64,000 nucleotides of DNA from GCA-2731375 sp964631725 (GTDB lineage Bacteria; Pseudomonadota; Alphaproteobacteria; GCA-2731375), in contig CAZVYX010000003.1 in assembly GCA_964631725.1 (NCBI GenBank), forward strand, positions 62,001-126,000. The letters are read 5' to 3'. Positions within the stretch are counted from its first letter, which is position 1. Each line of letters opens with the position of its first letter. The position numbers and the translations under genes are program-made. The notes below the pieces were generated by a model that ran no database searches, was not told the origin of the DNA, and saw only the letters and a program-made list of their open reading frames with translations. Shown in pieces: positions 33,156-42,077 of this stretch.

Positions 33156-34133
33156 ATGAAAACCAGAATTACCGAACTCTTCGGCATCGAACATCCAATC
33201 GTCCAGGGCGGCATGCAGTGGGTCGGCCGGGGCGAACTGGTCGCCGCCGTGGCCAACGCCGGCGCCCTGGGCTTCATCACCGCCCTGACCCAGCCGACGC
33301 CGGAAGATCTGAGCAAGGAAATCGCCCGCACCCGGGAAATGACCGACAAGCCGTTTGGCGTCAACCTGACCATTCTGCCAACCCTGAACCCGGTACCCTA
33401 TCAGGAGTACGTCGACGCCATCGCCGATAGCGGCGTCAAGATCGTCGAGACCGCCGGGCGCAGCCCCGAACCCTTCATGCCCACCTTCAAGGACAACGAC
33501 ATCAAGGTGATCCACAAATGCACCTCCGTCCGGCACTCGGTGAAGGCGGAGTCGGTGGGCTGTGACGCGGTCAGTGTCGATGGTTTCGAATGCGCCGGCC
33601 ATCCGGGCGAAGACGATATTCCGGGCCTGATCCTGCTTCCCGCCGCCGCCGACAAATTGAACATACCGTTCATTGGCTCGGGCGGCTTCGGCGATGCCCG
33701 CGGCCTGGTCGCGGCCCTGGCCCTGGGCGCCGACGGCATCAACATGGGCAGCCGTTTCATGTGCACCAAGGAAGCGCCGGTACACCAGAACGTCAAGCAG
33801 GCCATGGTCGATGCCAGCGAATTGCAGACCCAGTTGACCAACCGCACCCTGCGCAACACCTCCCGCGTCTTCAAGAACGAGGTCGCCGGCAAGGTGGTGG
33901 AAATCGAACGGGAGAAAGGTCCTGATCTGAAGATCGAGGATCTGGCGGAGTACCTTTCCGGCAAGCGCGGCAAGGTCGTGTTCGAGGACGGCGATGTGGA
34001 CCACGGCATCTGGTCCGCCGGCATGGTGGTCGGCCTGATCAACGACATCCCAAGCTGCGCCGAACTGGTCAGCCGCATCGTCGCCGAAGCCGAGGATATC
34101 ATCGCCAAGCGCCTGGCCGGCTTTGCCGCATAG
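33156..34133 (+). CDS. Nitronate monooxygenase family (2-nitropropane dioxygenase-like) flavoprotein
   Basis: 325 residues, FMN-dependent TIM barrel. Family motifs: HPIVQGGMQWVGRGELVAAV at the N-terminus, GVNLTILPTL, AVSVDGFECAGHPGEDDIPG with the catalytic His, IPFIGSGGFGDARG for phosphate binding, and GINMGSRFMCTKEAPVH. It may oxidise nitronates, or in this subgroup reduce 2-enoyl-type substrates. ATG 33156 was chosen; a GTG lies three codons upstream. It stands alone on the plus strand and is followed by a three-stem inverted repeat. Confidence 0.92.
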   Translation: MKTRITELFGIEHPIVQGGMQWVGRGELVAAVANAGALGFITALTQPTPEDLSKEIARTREMTDKPFGVNLTILPTLNPVPYQEYVDAIADSGVKIVETAGRSPEPFMPTFKDNDIKVIHKCTSVRHSVKAESVGCDAVSVDGFECAGHPGEDDIPGLILLPAAADKLNIPFIGSGGFGDARGLVAALALGADGINMGSRFMCTKEAPVHQNVKQAMVDASELQTQLTNRTLRNTSRVFKNEVAGKVVEIEREKGPDLKIEDLAEYLSGKRGKVVFEDGDVDHGIWSAGMVVGLINDIPSCAELVSRIVAEAEDIIAKRLAGFAA

Positions 34134-34135
34134 CC

Positions 34136-34186
34136 GACCAGGATTTTGATCGACGAAATCACCACATTTCCGGATGTGGCCTGGTC
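34136..34186. terminator. Nested inverted repeats, probable bidirectional terminator
   Basis: GACCAG (34136-34141) and CTGGTC (34181-34186) close two inner hairpins, GATTT/AAATC (34142-34160) and CCACAT/ATGTGG (34162-34179): a compact three-way junction. It begins 3 bp after the stop of the plus-strand gene and lies 38 bp beyond the stop of the convergent ligase gene. T-runs are poor, so termination is inferred from position. Confidence 0.4.
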
Positions 34187-34223
34187 TGTATTTCGGCGAC
34201 AGATCAACATTCGGCGATGGCGT

Positions 34224-35780
34224 CTAATGTACGGCCTTTTCCTCGCCGGCCCAGAATGGTTCCCGCAACTGCGCCTTTAGAATCTTGCCGGCGCCCGACA
34301 GCGGCAGGGGCTCGGCCCTGAATTCGACGGAGCGGGGGCATTTGAAGGCGGCGATCAGGGTATGGCAATGATCGATGATCGCCTGCTCATCGGCCTCCTG
34401 GCCATCGTGCAGGCGGATGATGGCGTGCACCTGCTCGCCCCATTTTTCGTGGGGAATGCCGATCACCGCGCATTCGGCAACGGCTTCGTGCTGATATACC
34501 GCGTCCTCCACTTCCGCCGAATAGACGTTCTCGCCGCCGGAGATAATCATGTCCTTGACCCGGTCGACGATGAAGACAAAGCCTTCCTCATCCATGCGGG
34601 CGCCGTCGCCGGTGTGCAGCCAGCCGTTGCGCATGGCCTGGGCCGTCATCTCCGGCTGTTGCCAATAGCCCAGCATGACATTGTCGCCGCGGGCGCAAAG
34701 CTCGCCAACTTCGCCCGGCGCCACCTCATTGTCATCCTCATCGACGATTTTCAGTTGCACACCCATGATCGCCTGCCCGCAGGAGCCAAGCTTGCCCGTC
34801 GGCGTATCGGGGACATGGCGGGCGGGATCCAGGATTGTCAGTATGGGTGCTGCTTCCGTCTGGCCATAGGCGTGATGGAAGCGGGTATTGGGCATCACCT
34901 CCATGGCCCGGCGAACCACCGCCTCGGGCATGGGCGAAGCGCCGTACATCATGTCGATCAGTGAGGACAGATCGAATTTCTCCACATCCGGATGATGCAC
35001 CGCCATATTGACCATGGTCGGTACCCAAAGGGTGACCGAGACCTTGTGATCCTGGACCGCGCGCAGGGCCGCCTCCGGCTCGAAACCGGGAATAATGACG
35101 GAGGTCCCGGCGGCGGTGGCGATGGCATAGGTACAGGTGCCATCGGCGATGTGGAACATCGGCGCGGCATGCAGATAGACCGAATTGTTGCGGTAGCCCA
35201 CCGTCGGCGCGAACTGCAGGGCATTGAAGAGCACGTTGTTCTGGCTCAGCATCACGCCCTTGGAACGTCCCGTGGTGCCGCCGGTATAAAGCAAAATCGC
35301 CATGTCATCGCTGCTGCTTTCCGCCGCCGCCCTGGCGCTCTGACCGTCGAGCAGGCCTTCGAACGACAGCATGCCTTCGGGCGCGGGCCCATCGCCCAGG
35401 AAAACCACGTGTTTGACGGTTTCCAACTGGTCCTGGATCTTCGGCAGCATGGGCACAAAGGTTTCGTCAACCATCAACACCGTGGCGCCGGAATCATTCA
35501 GCCAGAATTCGATTTCCGGCGGCGCCAGGCGGGTATTGATGGGCACCAGGACAAAACCGCCCCAGGGCACGCCGAAATAGCTTTCCATGTAACGGTCGTT
35601 GTTCAGCGACAGCACCGCGACCCGGTCGCCGCCCTGCAGGCCCAGGTTCGTCAGGCCCGCCGCCAGTCTGGCGATACGCTCACCGAATTGCTGCCAACTG
35701 TGTTGACGGCCGGCAAAAATGGTGGCCGTGCCGCCGCCGTTAACCTGCATGTTGCGCAGGATTGTGCTGGAAATTTTCAT
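34224..35780 (-). CDS. Acyl-CoA synthetase (AMP-forming)
   Basis: 518 residues of the ANL superfamily. The P-loop-like motif is ILLYTGGTTGRSKGVMLSQN near residue 165; the A5 region reads HHAYGQTEAAP; and the A7-A8 hinge reads WLHTGDGARMDEEGFVFIVD with RVKDMIISGGENVYSAEVED. The A10 Lys is in LPLSGAGKILKAQLRE near the end. It would activate a medium or unusual carboxylic acid as its CoA thioester for beta-oxidation. Monocistronic, with GGAGTC before the ATG at 35780. Confidence 0.93.
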   Translation of the reverse strand: MKISSTILRNMQVNGGGTATIFAGRQHSWQQFGERIARLAAGLTNLGLQGGDRVAVLSLNNDRYMESYFGVPWGGFVLVPINTRLAPPEIEFWLNDSGATVLMVDETFVPMLPKIQDQLETVKHVVFLGDGPAPEGMLSFEGLLDGQSARAAAESSSDDMAILLYTGGTTGRSKGVMLSQNNVLFNALQFAPTVGYRNNSVYLHAAPMFHIADGTCTYAIATAAGTSVIIPGFEPEAALRAVQDHKVSVTLWVPTMVNMAVHHPDVEKFDLSSLIDMMYGASPMPEAVVRRAMEVMPNTRFHHAYGQTEAAPILTILDPARHVPDTPTGKLGSCGQAIMGVQLKIVDEDDNEVAPGEVGELCARGDNVMLGYWQQPEMTAQAMRNGWLHTGDGARMDEEGFVFIVDRVKDMIISGGENVYSAEVEDAVYQHEAVAECAVIGIPHEKWGEQVHAIIRLHDGQEADEQAIIDHCHTLIAAFKCPRSVEFRAEPLPLSGAGKILKAQLREPFWAGEEKAVH

Positions 35781-35856
35781 CTGTCTACGACTCCAAATCT
35801 ATTGCGCGCAGCATATCCAGGAGCTCGTCAATTTGCCATCCGTTTTGCGCCCAAAA

Positions 35857-37329
35857 CTAGATTCGGCTGTCCAGGTTGAGCTTCATTATATCGGCGATAT
35901 CAAGCACCAGGCCGATTTCGTTGAGGAAGGTTTGCACATGCACCGGGTCGGTCATGGCGTGCGCCAGAGAGGCCGTTTCGAACAGGTCCCAGCCAGGCAC
36001 CACCAGCAGGAAACGGCCCTCGGCGAAGGCGAAGCGTAGCCGTTTGGAGGAACCGATCAGATCCGACAAGGCCACCATGCGCTCCATAAAGGCCGGCGTC
36101 AGCAGATAGCGGCTTTCCACCTCGTCGGTGCCATAAACTTCGAAGCGGTCTTCAAAGGCCCGGTCCTCGAGCCGAATACGCTGCTCGCTACGCCAGCTTC
36201 CCTTCAACAGATTGCCGACCAGGCCCCGGTCCGACATGGCGATGGTGCGGCCCTGGAAACGCTTGCGGTAAGTGAATTGCAAGAGCGCGCCGTTGAAAAC
36301 CGCGGCCCGCCGCCGCCTGGCCCCAGCGCCCCGATAGACATAGGCAACGGCCTCGGCCATGTACATGTCCACTTGCTCCCGCCGGCCCCGGAAAGCCTCC
36401 CTGATTTTCGCTTCCGTGTGGCTGGGGATCAGGTCCAGCTTTTCATACGGGCTCAGATCCGCCGGCTTTTCCTCGGCTTCATGGCTGAGGCGAAAGAAAT
36501 TGCAAAGATGGCCGATCATGAAGCCCTTGATATCGTCGCGCAGGCTGAAGCCCTTGCCGAACGCCACGGCAAGAACCAGCAGCCAGGCCAAGAGATCAAT
36601 CCAGCCCAAAACGCCACCCCAGAAGCCTTCGCCGAAGGGTACCAGGCCGTCCAGGCCCAGGGTGACCGCCGCCATGATGGGCAGCCCGATCACCAGCACC
36701 TTGGTACGGAACCGCAAAGCTTCCTTGCGCCGGTCTTCCTGTTTTTCCAGCCAGGCAGCGATATTGTCGCGGTAGAAGGCGTTGAAGCCGCGAAGATGCG
36801 GCAGGCTCTCGTCAAAGCGGCCCACGCCCTGGCCTGCACCCAGTTGCAAGCGGCGGTGCGCATCGACGCGGCGGGCGCTGAACGGGCCGCCGATATAGCG
36901 CTCCAGGAACGGCGTCAGATTGCGGGCCAGTAGGCCCGGCGCGCCCGGCTCCGGCCGGCGGGTCAGGAAATGGCCGAGAACGAACAGGGCGCCGCCAAAC
37001 AGGCCGCCTATCAAAAGGGTGGGGATGGTAACGAATTGCAGCTGCGTCGGATCCGCCGAGGCGAGGGGCTGGGGATAACGCATGATCGCGGCGACCGCAA
37101 TGGCGGCCCAGAAACAGCCGCCGATAACCTTCAAGCCGCGCCCGAAGGTGACACGCACGGTGGGTGCGGCCACCGCCATACCCATCAGGGCGAAGAACAA
37201 CAGCAAGCCGATACCGCCGCCGATATTGGCGCCCATCTCCCGGCCAAACGGGATGAAAAGGGCCAGCGCCAGGGCTAACAAAGCGGCCGCCCAGGCTGCG
37301 AAACCTACCCCAATGCGGAGCAGAATCAC
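35857..37329 (-). CDS. DUF3137 membrane protein paired with LemA
   Basis: 490 residues from a GTG start (37329), 6 bp after the lemA stop. Membrane helices cluster in the N-terminal 120 residues (IGVGFAAWAAALLALALALF; GIGLLLFFALMGMAVAAPTV) and again near 215-260 (VLVIGLPIMAAVTLGLDGLV; WIDLLAWLLVLAVAFGKGFS). The C-terminal soluble domain includes GRTIAMSDRGLVGNLLKG, EQRIRLEDRAFEDRFEVYGT and DEVESRYLLTPAFMERMVAL, the DUF3137 signature. Next to lemA this pair is a common arrangement in bacteria, but its job is not established. The protein is related in layout to the shorter one at 14721. Confidence 0.85.
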   Translation of the reverse strand: MILLRIGVGFAAWAAALLALALALFIPFGREMGANIGGGIGLLLFFALMGMAVAAPTVRVTFGRGLKVIGGCFWAAIAVAAIMRYPQPLASADPTQLQFVTIPTLLIGGLFGGALFVLGHFLTRRPEPGAPGLLARNLTPFLERYIGGPFSARRVDAHRRLQLGAGQGVGRFDESLPHLRGFNAFYRDNIAAWLEKQEDRRKEALRFRTKVLVIGLPIMAAVTLGLDGLVPFGEGFWGGVLGWIDLLAWLLVLAVAFGKGFSLRDDIKGFMIGHLCNFFRLSHEAEEKPADLSPYEKLDLIPSHTEAKIREAFRGRREQVDMYMAEAVAYVYRGAGARRRRAAVFNGALLQFTYRKRFQGRTIAMSDRGLVGNLLKGSWRSEQRIRLEDRAFEDRFEVYGTDEVESRYLLTPAFMERMVALSDLIGSSKRLRFAFAEGRFLLVVPGWDLFETASLAHAMTDPVHVQTFLNEIGLVLDIADIMKLNLDSRI

Positions 37330-37335
37330 GACGAA

Positions 37336-37932
37336 TTATCCGGCCGCGCCATCCTGCTGGCCGGGCAGGTATTGTGCCGCATCGATGTTTTCCCTGTCGG
37401 CGGGGTCCTCGATCTCGAAATAGGGCATGGCCTGCACATTGGCCTTTTCCGCGATCATGCTGCCGGGGAAGATCTGCACCGCGTTGTTGAGCGCCGTGAC
37501 GGCGGCATTATAGGTGCGCCGGGCAGCCGCGATATGGCCCTCCACCTCTTCCAGGGTGCCCATGGCGCGGGTCACCACGCCGTCGGCCTTCAGGTCGGGA
37601 TAGTTTTCCGCTACCGCCATCAGGCGCCCGAGCATACCGCTTAGGGCACCGGCGGCGTTCAGGTGGCTTTGCACCTGTTCGGGGTCCTTGTGGTCGTAGG
37701 GCTGCTCCGACTGCGCGCGCAGCGCGGCAATGGCCTCGAATAAGGGCTTTTCATGCTGCAAGTAACCGCCCGTGAGCTGCAGGATATTGGGCAGCAGGTC
37801 ATGGCGTTTCTTCAGTTGCACATCGACCAGGGACAACCCTTCCTGGGCGCCGTTGCGGCGGCGGATGATGGCGATGTACCAGGCATAGGCAATGGCGGCG
37901 ACGGTGACCAGAAACCAAAATATCGTGCTCAT
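37336..37932 (-). CDS. lemA: LemA family protein
   Basis: 198 residues: one N-terminal membrane helix (TIFWFLVTVAAIAYAWYIAI), then a long four-helix bundle with the family signatures VDVQLKKRHDLLPNILQLTG and AAARRTYNAAVTALNNAVQI FPGSMIA. ATG 37932 is preceded by GGAG; a longer frame to 37977 exists but lacks the typical start. Function unknown in general; LemA proteins face the periplasm or cytoplasm with a membrane anchor. It is followed at 6 bp by the DUF3137 gene, which suggests a complex. Confidence 0.92.
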   Translation of the reverse strand: MSTIFWFLVTVAAIAYAWYIAIIRRRNGAQEGLSLVDVQLKKRHDLLPNILQLTGGYLQHEKPLFEAIAALRAQSEQPYDHKDPEQVQSHLNAAGALSGMLGRLMAVAENYPDLKADGVVTRAMGTLEEVEGHIAAARRTYNAAVTALNNAVQIFPGSMIAEKANVQAMPYFEIEDPADRENIDAAQYLPGQQDGAAG

Positions 37933-38181
37933 TGTATTACTCCGGCGGGAACCGGCACGACGCCGGTCATTTGCCATAATGTAGCGCCTGGCCTTAACAA
38001 ACGCTTACGGAATAGGGCAGCGGAAATCCGCCTTGAGCTTTCACGATACAGCTTATGGCCATGGCCTCATCTCTTACGGCAGATCCAAGAAACTGGCGAC
38101 AGGCCGGAACCGTTCACCGCGTACTCTATTGTCAATGCTGAGACCCAACGAGGTGGATTGCGTCTATTCAGACGACGCCAC

Positions 38182-38709
38182 TCAGGCGGCGTTCTCGCCC
38201 GCGTCTTCACGCCGGGGCAGCGTCCAGTTGGGGCGGATGAAATGGCAGGTGTAGCCGTGGGGGATACGCTCCAGATAATCCTGATGTTCCGGCTCCGCCG
38301 CCCAGAAATCACCGACCGGTCTGACCTCCGTCACCACCTTGCCCGGCCATAGGCCCGAGGCATCCACGTCCGCGATGGTGCGTTCCGCCTCCGCCCTTTG
38401 GGCCTCGTCCACATAGTAGATGCCCGAACGGTACGAGGGGCCCATGTCATTGCCCTGGCGGTTGGAGGTGGAGGGATCGTGGATTTGAAAGAAGAACTCC
38501 AACAGCGTCCGGAAGCTGATCTTGTCGGGATCAAAAATAATCTCGATGCCTTCGGCATGGCTGCCGTGATTGGGGTAGGTGGCGTTGGGAATATCGCCGC
38601 CCGTGTATCCCACGCGGGTATCGATGATGCCCGGAAGCTTGCGGATCAAATCCTGCATGCCCCAGAAACATCCGCCGGCCAATACGGCGCGTTCGCTGTT
38701 TTTGCCCAT
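38182..38709 (-). CDS. msrA: Peptide methionine (S)-S-oxide reductase
   Basis: 175 residues. The catalytic Cys is in LAGGCFWGMQDLI (Cys13), followed by GYTGG, the PNHGSHAEGIEI motif and the Tyr-rich YRSGIYYVDE. It reduces methionine-S-sulfoxide in proteins, using thioredoxin. No C-terminal resolving Cys is seen (ends REDAGENAA), so a one- or two-Cys mechanism cannot be told. ATG 38709 follows GGGGG; the frame upstream to 38754 would overlap nothing but adds a non-family extension. The 249-bp gap to lemA holds no gene that I can support. Confidence 0.95.
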   Translation of the reverse strand: MGKNSERAVLAGGCFWGMQDLIRKLPGIIDTRVGYTGGDIPNATYPNHGSHAEGIEIIFDPDKISFRTLLEFFFQIHDPSTSNRQGNDMGPSYRSGIYYVDEAQRAEAERTIADVDASGLWPGKVVTEVRPVGDFWAAEPEHQDYLERIPHGYTCHFIRPNWTLPRREDAGENAA

Positions 38710-38754
38710 GAGTTGTATCCCCTTTTTGATTAGATATCTCCCGATCCCGGCCAT

Positions 38755-40641
38755 CTATTGCGCTGCGTCCGATAATTCCGGCGCCGGCGCAAAGACATAC
38801 GGTGCCATGCTCGCTTGGGCGGCGGCACGCAGTTCGTGCCATTTGGCGGGGCCGCCATAATAGGCCAGGCTGCCCGGTTCCGCCTTGCCTTCGCCATTAT
38901 AGTACGAAACACAGTCCCGTAGCGGCCGGGTATTCAAATCAGCCAGGCGGCAATGCTCGGCATATTCGATCTCCGAATCCGGCGTGATGTCGACCCGGCC
39001 AGCACCTCTCTCCCGCAAGGTGCTGAGCATCCAGACGACGTAATCCGTATGCGCCTCGATCCCACGGGTGAAATTGAACTGGCCGCCACCGCCCTGGGGG
39101 CCCGACATGACCAACAGATTGGGAAAGCCTTGGCTGTGCAGACCCAGGAAGGTTTTCGTGCCCTCGTCCTGCCACTTTTGCCGCAGGGTGCGCCCATGCT
39201 GCCCGATGATCATCTCGAACGTGGCCGTCGCCATCCACTGAAACCCGGTGGCGTAAATCAGCACATCCAGGGGATATTCCACGTCTTCGTGGACAACACC
39301 GTGGCTGTTTATCTCGCTTACCCCGACCGGCGCGGTATCGACCAGGGTAACGTGGGGTTTGTTGAAGGTGGTCAGGAACTCGTCGTGAAAGGCCGGCCGT
39401 TTGCAGCCGTATGTGTAGTAAGGCTTCAACGCGGCAGCTGTTTTCGGATCTTCAACGGTAGCATCAACGCGGGCACGGATCTGTTCCATGATCCGGAAAT
39501 TGCTGTCGAGCTGTTTCGCCATCAACTCTTCCGGTGACAGTTTCCTGGCATGTATCTTGCGCACTTTGTAATCGGTGACCTTGCCCGAGAGGAAGTCGTC
39601 ATTGCCCTTCAGGGCCGTCCTGCCCGAGGATATCGTTGCCAGCCTTTCGCGCCGGGCACGCGACCAGCCCGGTTCCTTCTTCCAGGCCTCGATTTCCTCT
39701 GCTGTTGTCTCGCGTTGGTCGCGGACGTCGATGGACGAGGGCGTGCGTTGGAAGACATACAGTTCCTTGACGATTTTCGCGATTTCGGGAATGACCTGCA
39801 CGGCGGTGGCGCCGGTGCCGATGATGCCCACCCGCTTGTCCTTCAGGTCCACATTGTAGTCCCAGCGCGAGGTGTGGAAGGCGTCACCCTGAAACGTCTC
39901 CATGCCGTCGATCCTGGCAAGGCGTGGCGTCGTCAGGATACCGTTGGCCAGGACGAGATAGCGGGCGCGCATTTTGTCGCCGCGGTCCGTCGTTACGATC
40001 CAGCGGCCCGTGGCCTCGTCCCAGGTGCTTTCGCCGACGTTGGTGTGAAACAGGCAACGTTCGTAGAAGCCGTATTCTTCCGCGATCTTCTGACAGTATT
40101 CCAGAATTTCGAAACCGGAGGCAAACTTCATCGTGGGGAAATATTCCATCTCCTCCAGCAGCGGCAGGTAGCTGTAGGATTCCACGTCGCAAGCGATGCC
40201 AGGGTATCGGTTCCAGTACCAGGTACCGCCGACGTCTCCGCCCTTCTCGCAAAAACGGACGTCACGAAAGCCGGCCGCCTGCAGCTTGTACCACAGCAAC
40301 AGACCGGCGAAGCCGGCGCCGACCACCAGGATTTCGCATTCGTCGCTCAAGGCTTCCCGTTCGACGGGCGCCGCCGAATAGACATCTTCAAGATATTTGC
40401 TGAACGCGCCTTCCATCGCCATGTAGTCGGCTGCGCCCTGCCGCGCCTCCTTGAATTCACGGTACTTTGCCTGTTCCTCGGCGTTGAAAACAGCGCCCGG
40501 CGGTGGCGGCGGAAGTGTCTTAAGCGCCTCGTCGTCAATCACCGAGTAGCCCTTGCCGGCGATGTTGGCGGCGGCCTTGGAGGCGCGAGTGTTGAAAACC
40601 TTCAGCCCGGTTTCTGGATCTGTTCGAATCGGCAAACTCAT
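38755..40641 (-). CDS. Flavin-containing Baeyer-Villiger-type monooxygenase
   Basis: 628 residues from ATG 40641. An N-terminal extension of about 105 residues precedes the FAD fold ILVVGAGFAGLLLWYKLQAA. The Baeyer-Villiger fingerprint F-x-G-x-x-x-H-x-x-x-W-D is present as FQGDAFHTSRWDYN, followed by the NADPH fold RVGIIGTGATAVQVIPEIA. It would insert oxygen into a ketone to give an ester or lactone, using NADPH and O2. The extension is similar to that of larger cyclopentadecanone- or steroid-type enzymes, so the substrate may be a bulky or cyclic ketone (inference). It is divergent from the aldolase gene by 137 bp. Confidence 0.9.
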   Translation of the reverse strand: MSLPIRTDPETGLKVFNTRASKAAANIAGKGYSVIDDEALKTLPPPPPGAVFNAEEQAKYREFKEARQGAADYMAMEGAFSKYLEDVYSAAPVEREALSDECEILVVGAGFAGLLLWYKLQAAGFRDVRFCEKGGDVGGTWYWNRYPGIACDVESYSYLPLLEEMEYFPTMKFASGFEILEYCQKIAEEYGFYERCLFHTNVGESTWDEATGRWIVTTDRGDKMRARYLVLANGILTTPRLARIDGMETFQGDAFHTSRWDYNVDLKDKRVGIIGTGATAVQVIPEIAKIVKELYVFQRTPSSIDVRDQRETTAEEIEAWKKEPGWSRARRERLATISSGRTALKGNDDFLSGKVTDYKVRKIHARKLSPEELMAKQLDSNFRIMEQIRARVDATVEDPKTAAALKPYYTYGCKRPAFHDEFLTTFNKPHVTLVDTAPVGVSEINSHGVVHEDVEYPLDVLIYATGFQWMATATFEMIIGQHGRTLRQKWQDEGTKTFLGLHSQGFPNLLVMSGPQGGGGQFNFTRGIEAHTDYVVWMLSTLRERGAGRVDITPDSEIEYAEHCRLADLNTRPLRDCVSYYNGEGKAEPGSLAYYGGPAKWHELRAAAQASMAPYVFAPAPELSDAAQ

Positions 40642-40778
40642 ATCCCCATACTCTTTTCCCCAAATTACAGGTACCAAGTATAGGAGCGATGATTGCGCTG
40701 TCCAGTAGGCGTACCCCTGATTGGGGATTGCGATTTTCCGCTCGGACCGGCACATTGCGCGCCCGTTAGGTTTTCGTG

Positions 40779-41531
40779 ATGGAGGAAACATTGGATATAG
40801 GACAGATGCGCGTCGACTTGGCGGCGTCCCTGCGTTGGGCCGCCCGGCTTGGCCTGAACGAAGGGGTCGACAATCACTTTTCCATGGCGGTGGCGGGCGA
40901 TGACGGCGTCGTGCACGGCGATAGGTTTCTGATCAATCCCTATGGCTGGCATTGGTCCGAAATCACCGCGTCCTCCCTGGTTCTCTGCGATGCCGAGGGC
41001 AAGGTTCTGGAGGGCGACAACGAGGTCGAAGATACCGCCTTCTATATCCACAGCCGGGTGCACCTGACCTGTCCCGCCGCCACCGTCGCCATGCATACCC
41101 ATCAGCCGCAAGCCACCGCCCTGACCCTGCTGGATGGCGGGCGGCTGGAAATGTGCGAGCAAAACGCCCTGATGTTCGATGAGCGCATCGCCTACGATGA
41201 CGAATACGAGGGCCTGGCCCTAAGCGCCGAAGAGGGCGATCGCCTGGCGCAGAAATTGGGCAACCGCAGCCTGTTGATGATGGCCAGTCACGGCGTCATG
41301 GCCGTGGGGCCATCCGTGGCCGATGCCTTCAACGACCTTTATTACCTTGAACGCGCGGCGGAGTTTCAGATTTTGGCCCGCTCCACCGGTGGCAAGCTGC
41401 GCACGATTTCGCAGGAGGTGCGTGACAGGGTGCGCCAGCAGATGGGCGTTGAACGGTCCAAGGTGGCTGAGCGGCACTTTGCCGCCCTGAAGCGGATTCT
41501 GGACCGGGAAGAGCCGGAATACCGGAACTGA
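40779..41531 (+). CDS. Class II aldolase/adducin family protein
   Basis: 250 residues. The zinc-site region VAMHTHQPQATALTLLDG and a later MMASHGVMAVGPSVADAF provide the His ligands of the family (fuculose-phosphate aldolase fold); NEGVDNHFSMAV and FLINPYGWHWSEITASSLVL form the N-terminal part. The substrate is unknown; members range from sugar-phosphate aldolases to decarboxylases and structural proteins. GTG 40776 and ATG 40779 are adjacent. The cytochrome b561 gene follows just 2 bp after the stop. Confidence 0.88.
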   Translation: MEETLDIGQMRVDLAASLRWAARLGLNEGVDNHFSMAVAGDDGVVHGDRFLINPYGWHWSEITASSLVLCDAEGKVLEGDNEVEDTAFYIHSRVHLTCPAATVAMHTHQPQATALTLLDGGRLEMCEQNALMFDERIAYDDEYEGLALSAEEGDRLAQKLGNRSLLMMASHGVMAVGPSVADAFNDLYYLERAAEFQILARSTGGKLRTISQEVRDRVRQQMGVERSKVAERHFAALKRILDREEPEYRN

Positions 41532-41533
41532 TC

Positions 41534-42070
41534 ATGGTCTACGATCCGCTCGCCCGTCTGCTGCATTGGCTCATGGCGCTGTTGCTGATCATCATGTTCC
41601 TGTTCGGCATGCAGATGGAAGACCTGACTCTGGCGGAGCGGCGGGAGGCGTTGCCCATGCATGCCAGCATGGGCTTGTTACTACTGCTGCTGGCGCTGTT
41701 TCGCCTGTTCTGGCGGCGGCGCCATCCCGCACCGCCCTATCCCGACAGCATGAGCCCAGCTCAACAGAAATGGGCCAATGGCACGGTGCATGGTTTCTAT
41801 CTGTTGATGATCCTGCTGCCCATCGCGGGGTTTCTGCATGCGGCCAGCTACGTGGATTTCGAGGTGCATGCCTTTGGTGTTTTGAACCTGACCACGCTGC
41901 TGCCGTCGGGCGAGACGCTGACCGGGGTGTTTCACGTCATCCACGGCAGCTGCGCCTGGTTGCTGGCATTGCTGGTGATCGGACACCTTGGCGCCACCTT
42001 GAAGCATGCCTTTATCGACCGGGATGAGATCCCGGCCCGCATGATTCCGTTCCTGAAAAATCCCAAATAG
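41534..42070 (+). CDS. Cytochrome b561 family protein
   Basis: 178 residues with four membrane helices (RLLHWLMALLLIIMFLFG; MHASMGLLLLLLALFRLFW; VHGFYLLMILLPIAGFL; SCAWLLALLVIGHLGATLKH). The His residues at the helix ends (LLHWLM, LPMHASM, VHGFY, IGHLG) fit bis-His coordination of two haem b groups. It transfers electrons between a membrane quinol or donor and a periplasmic partner. It follows the aldolase gene at 2 bp, suggesting coupled expression, although a functional link between these two families is unexpected. Confidence 0.92.
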   Translation: MVYDPLARLLHWLMALLLIIMFLFGMQMEDLTLAERREALPMHASMGLLLLLLALFRLFWRRRHPAPPYPDSMSPAQQKWANGTVHGFYLLMILLPIAGFLHAASYVDFEVHAFGVLNLTTLLPSGETLTGVFHVIHGSCAWLLALLVIGHLGATLKHAFIDRDEIPARMIPFLKNPK

Positions 42071-42077
42071 CGGCGCC

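Noticed and set aside
34136..34186. Three-stem repeat as a hammerhead ribozyme
   Set aside because: The CUGAUGA and GAAA core sequences are not in the junction; GAAA occurs within a stem.
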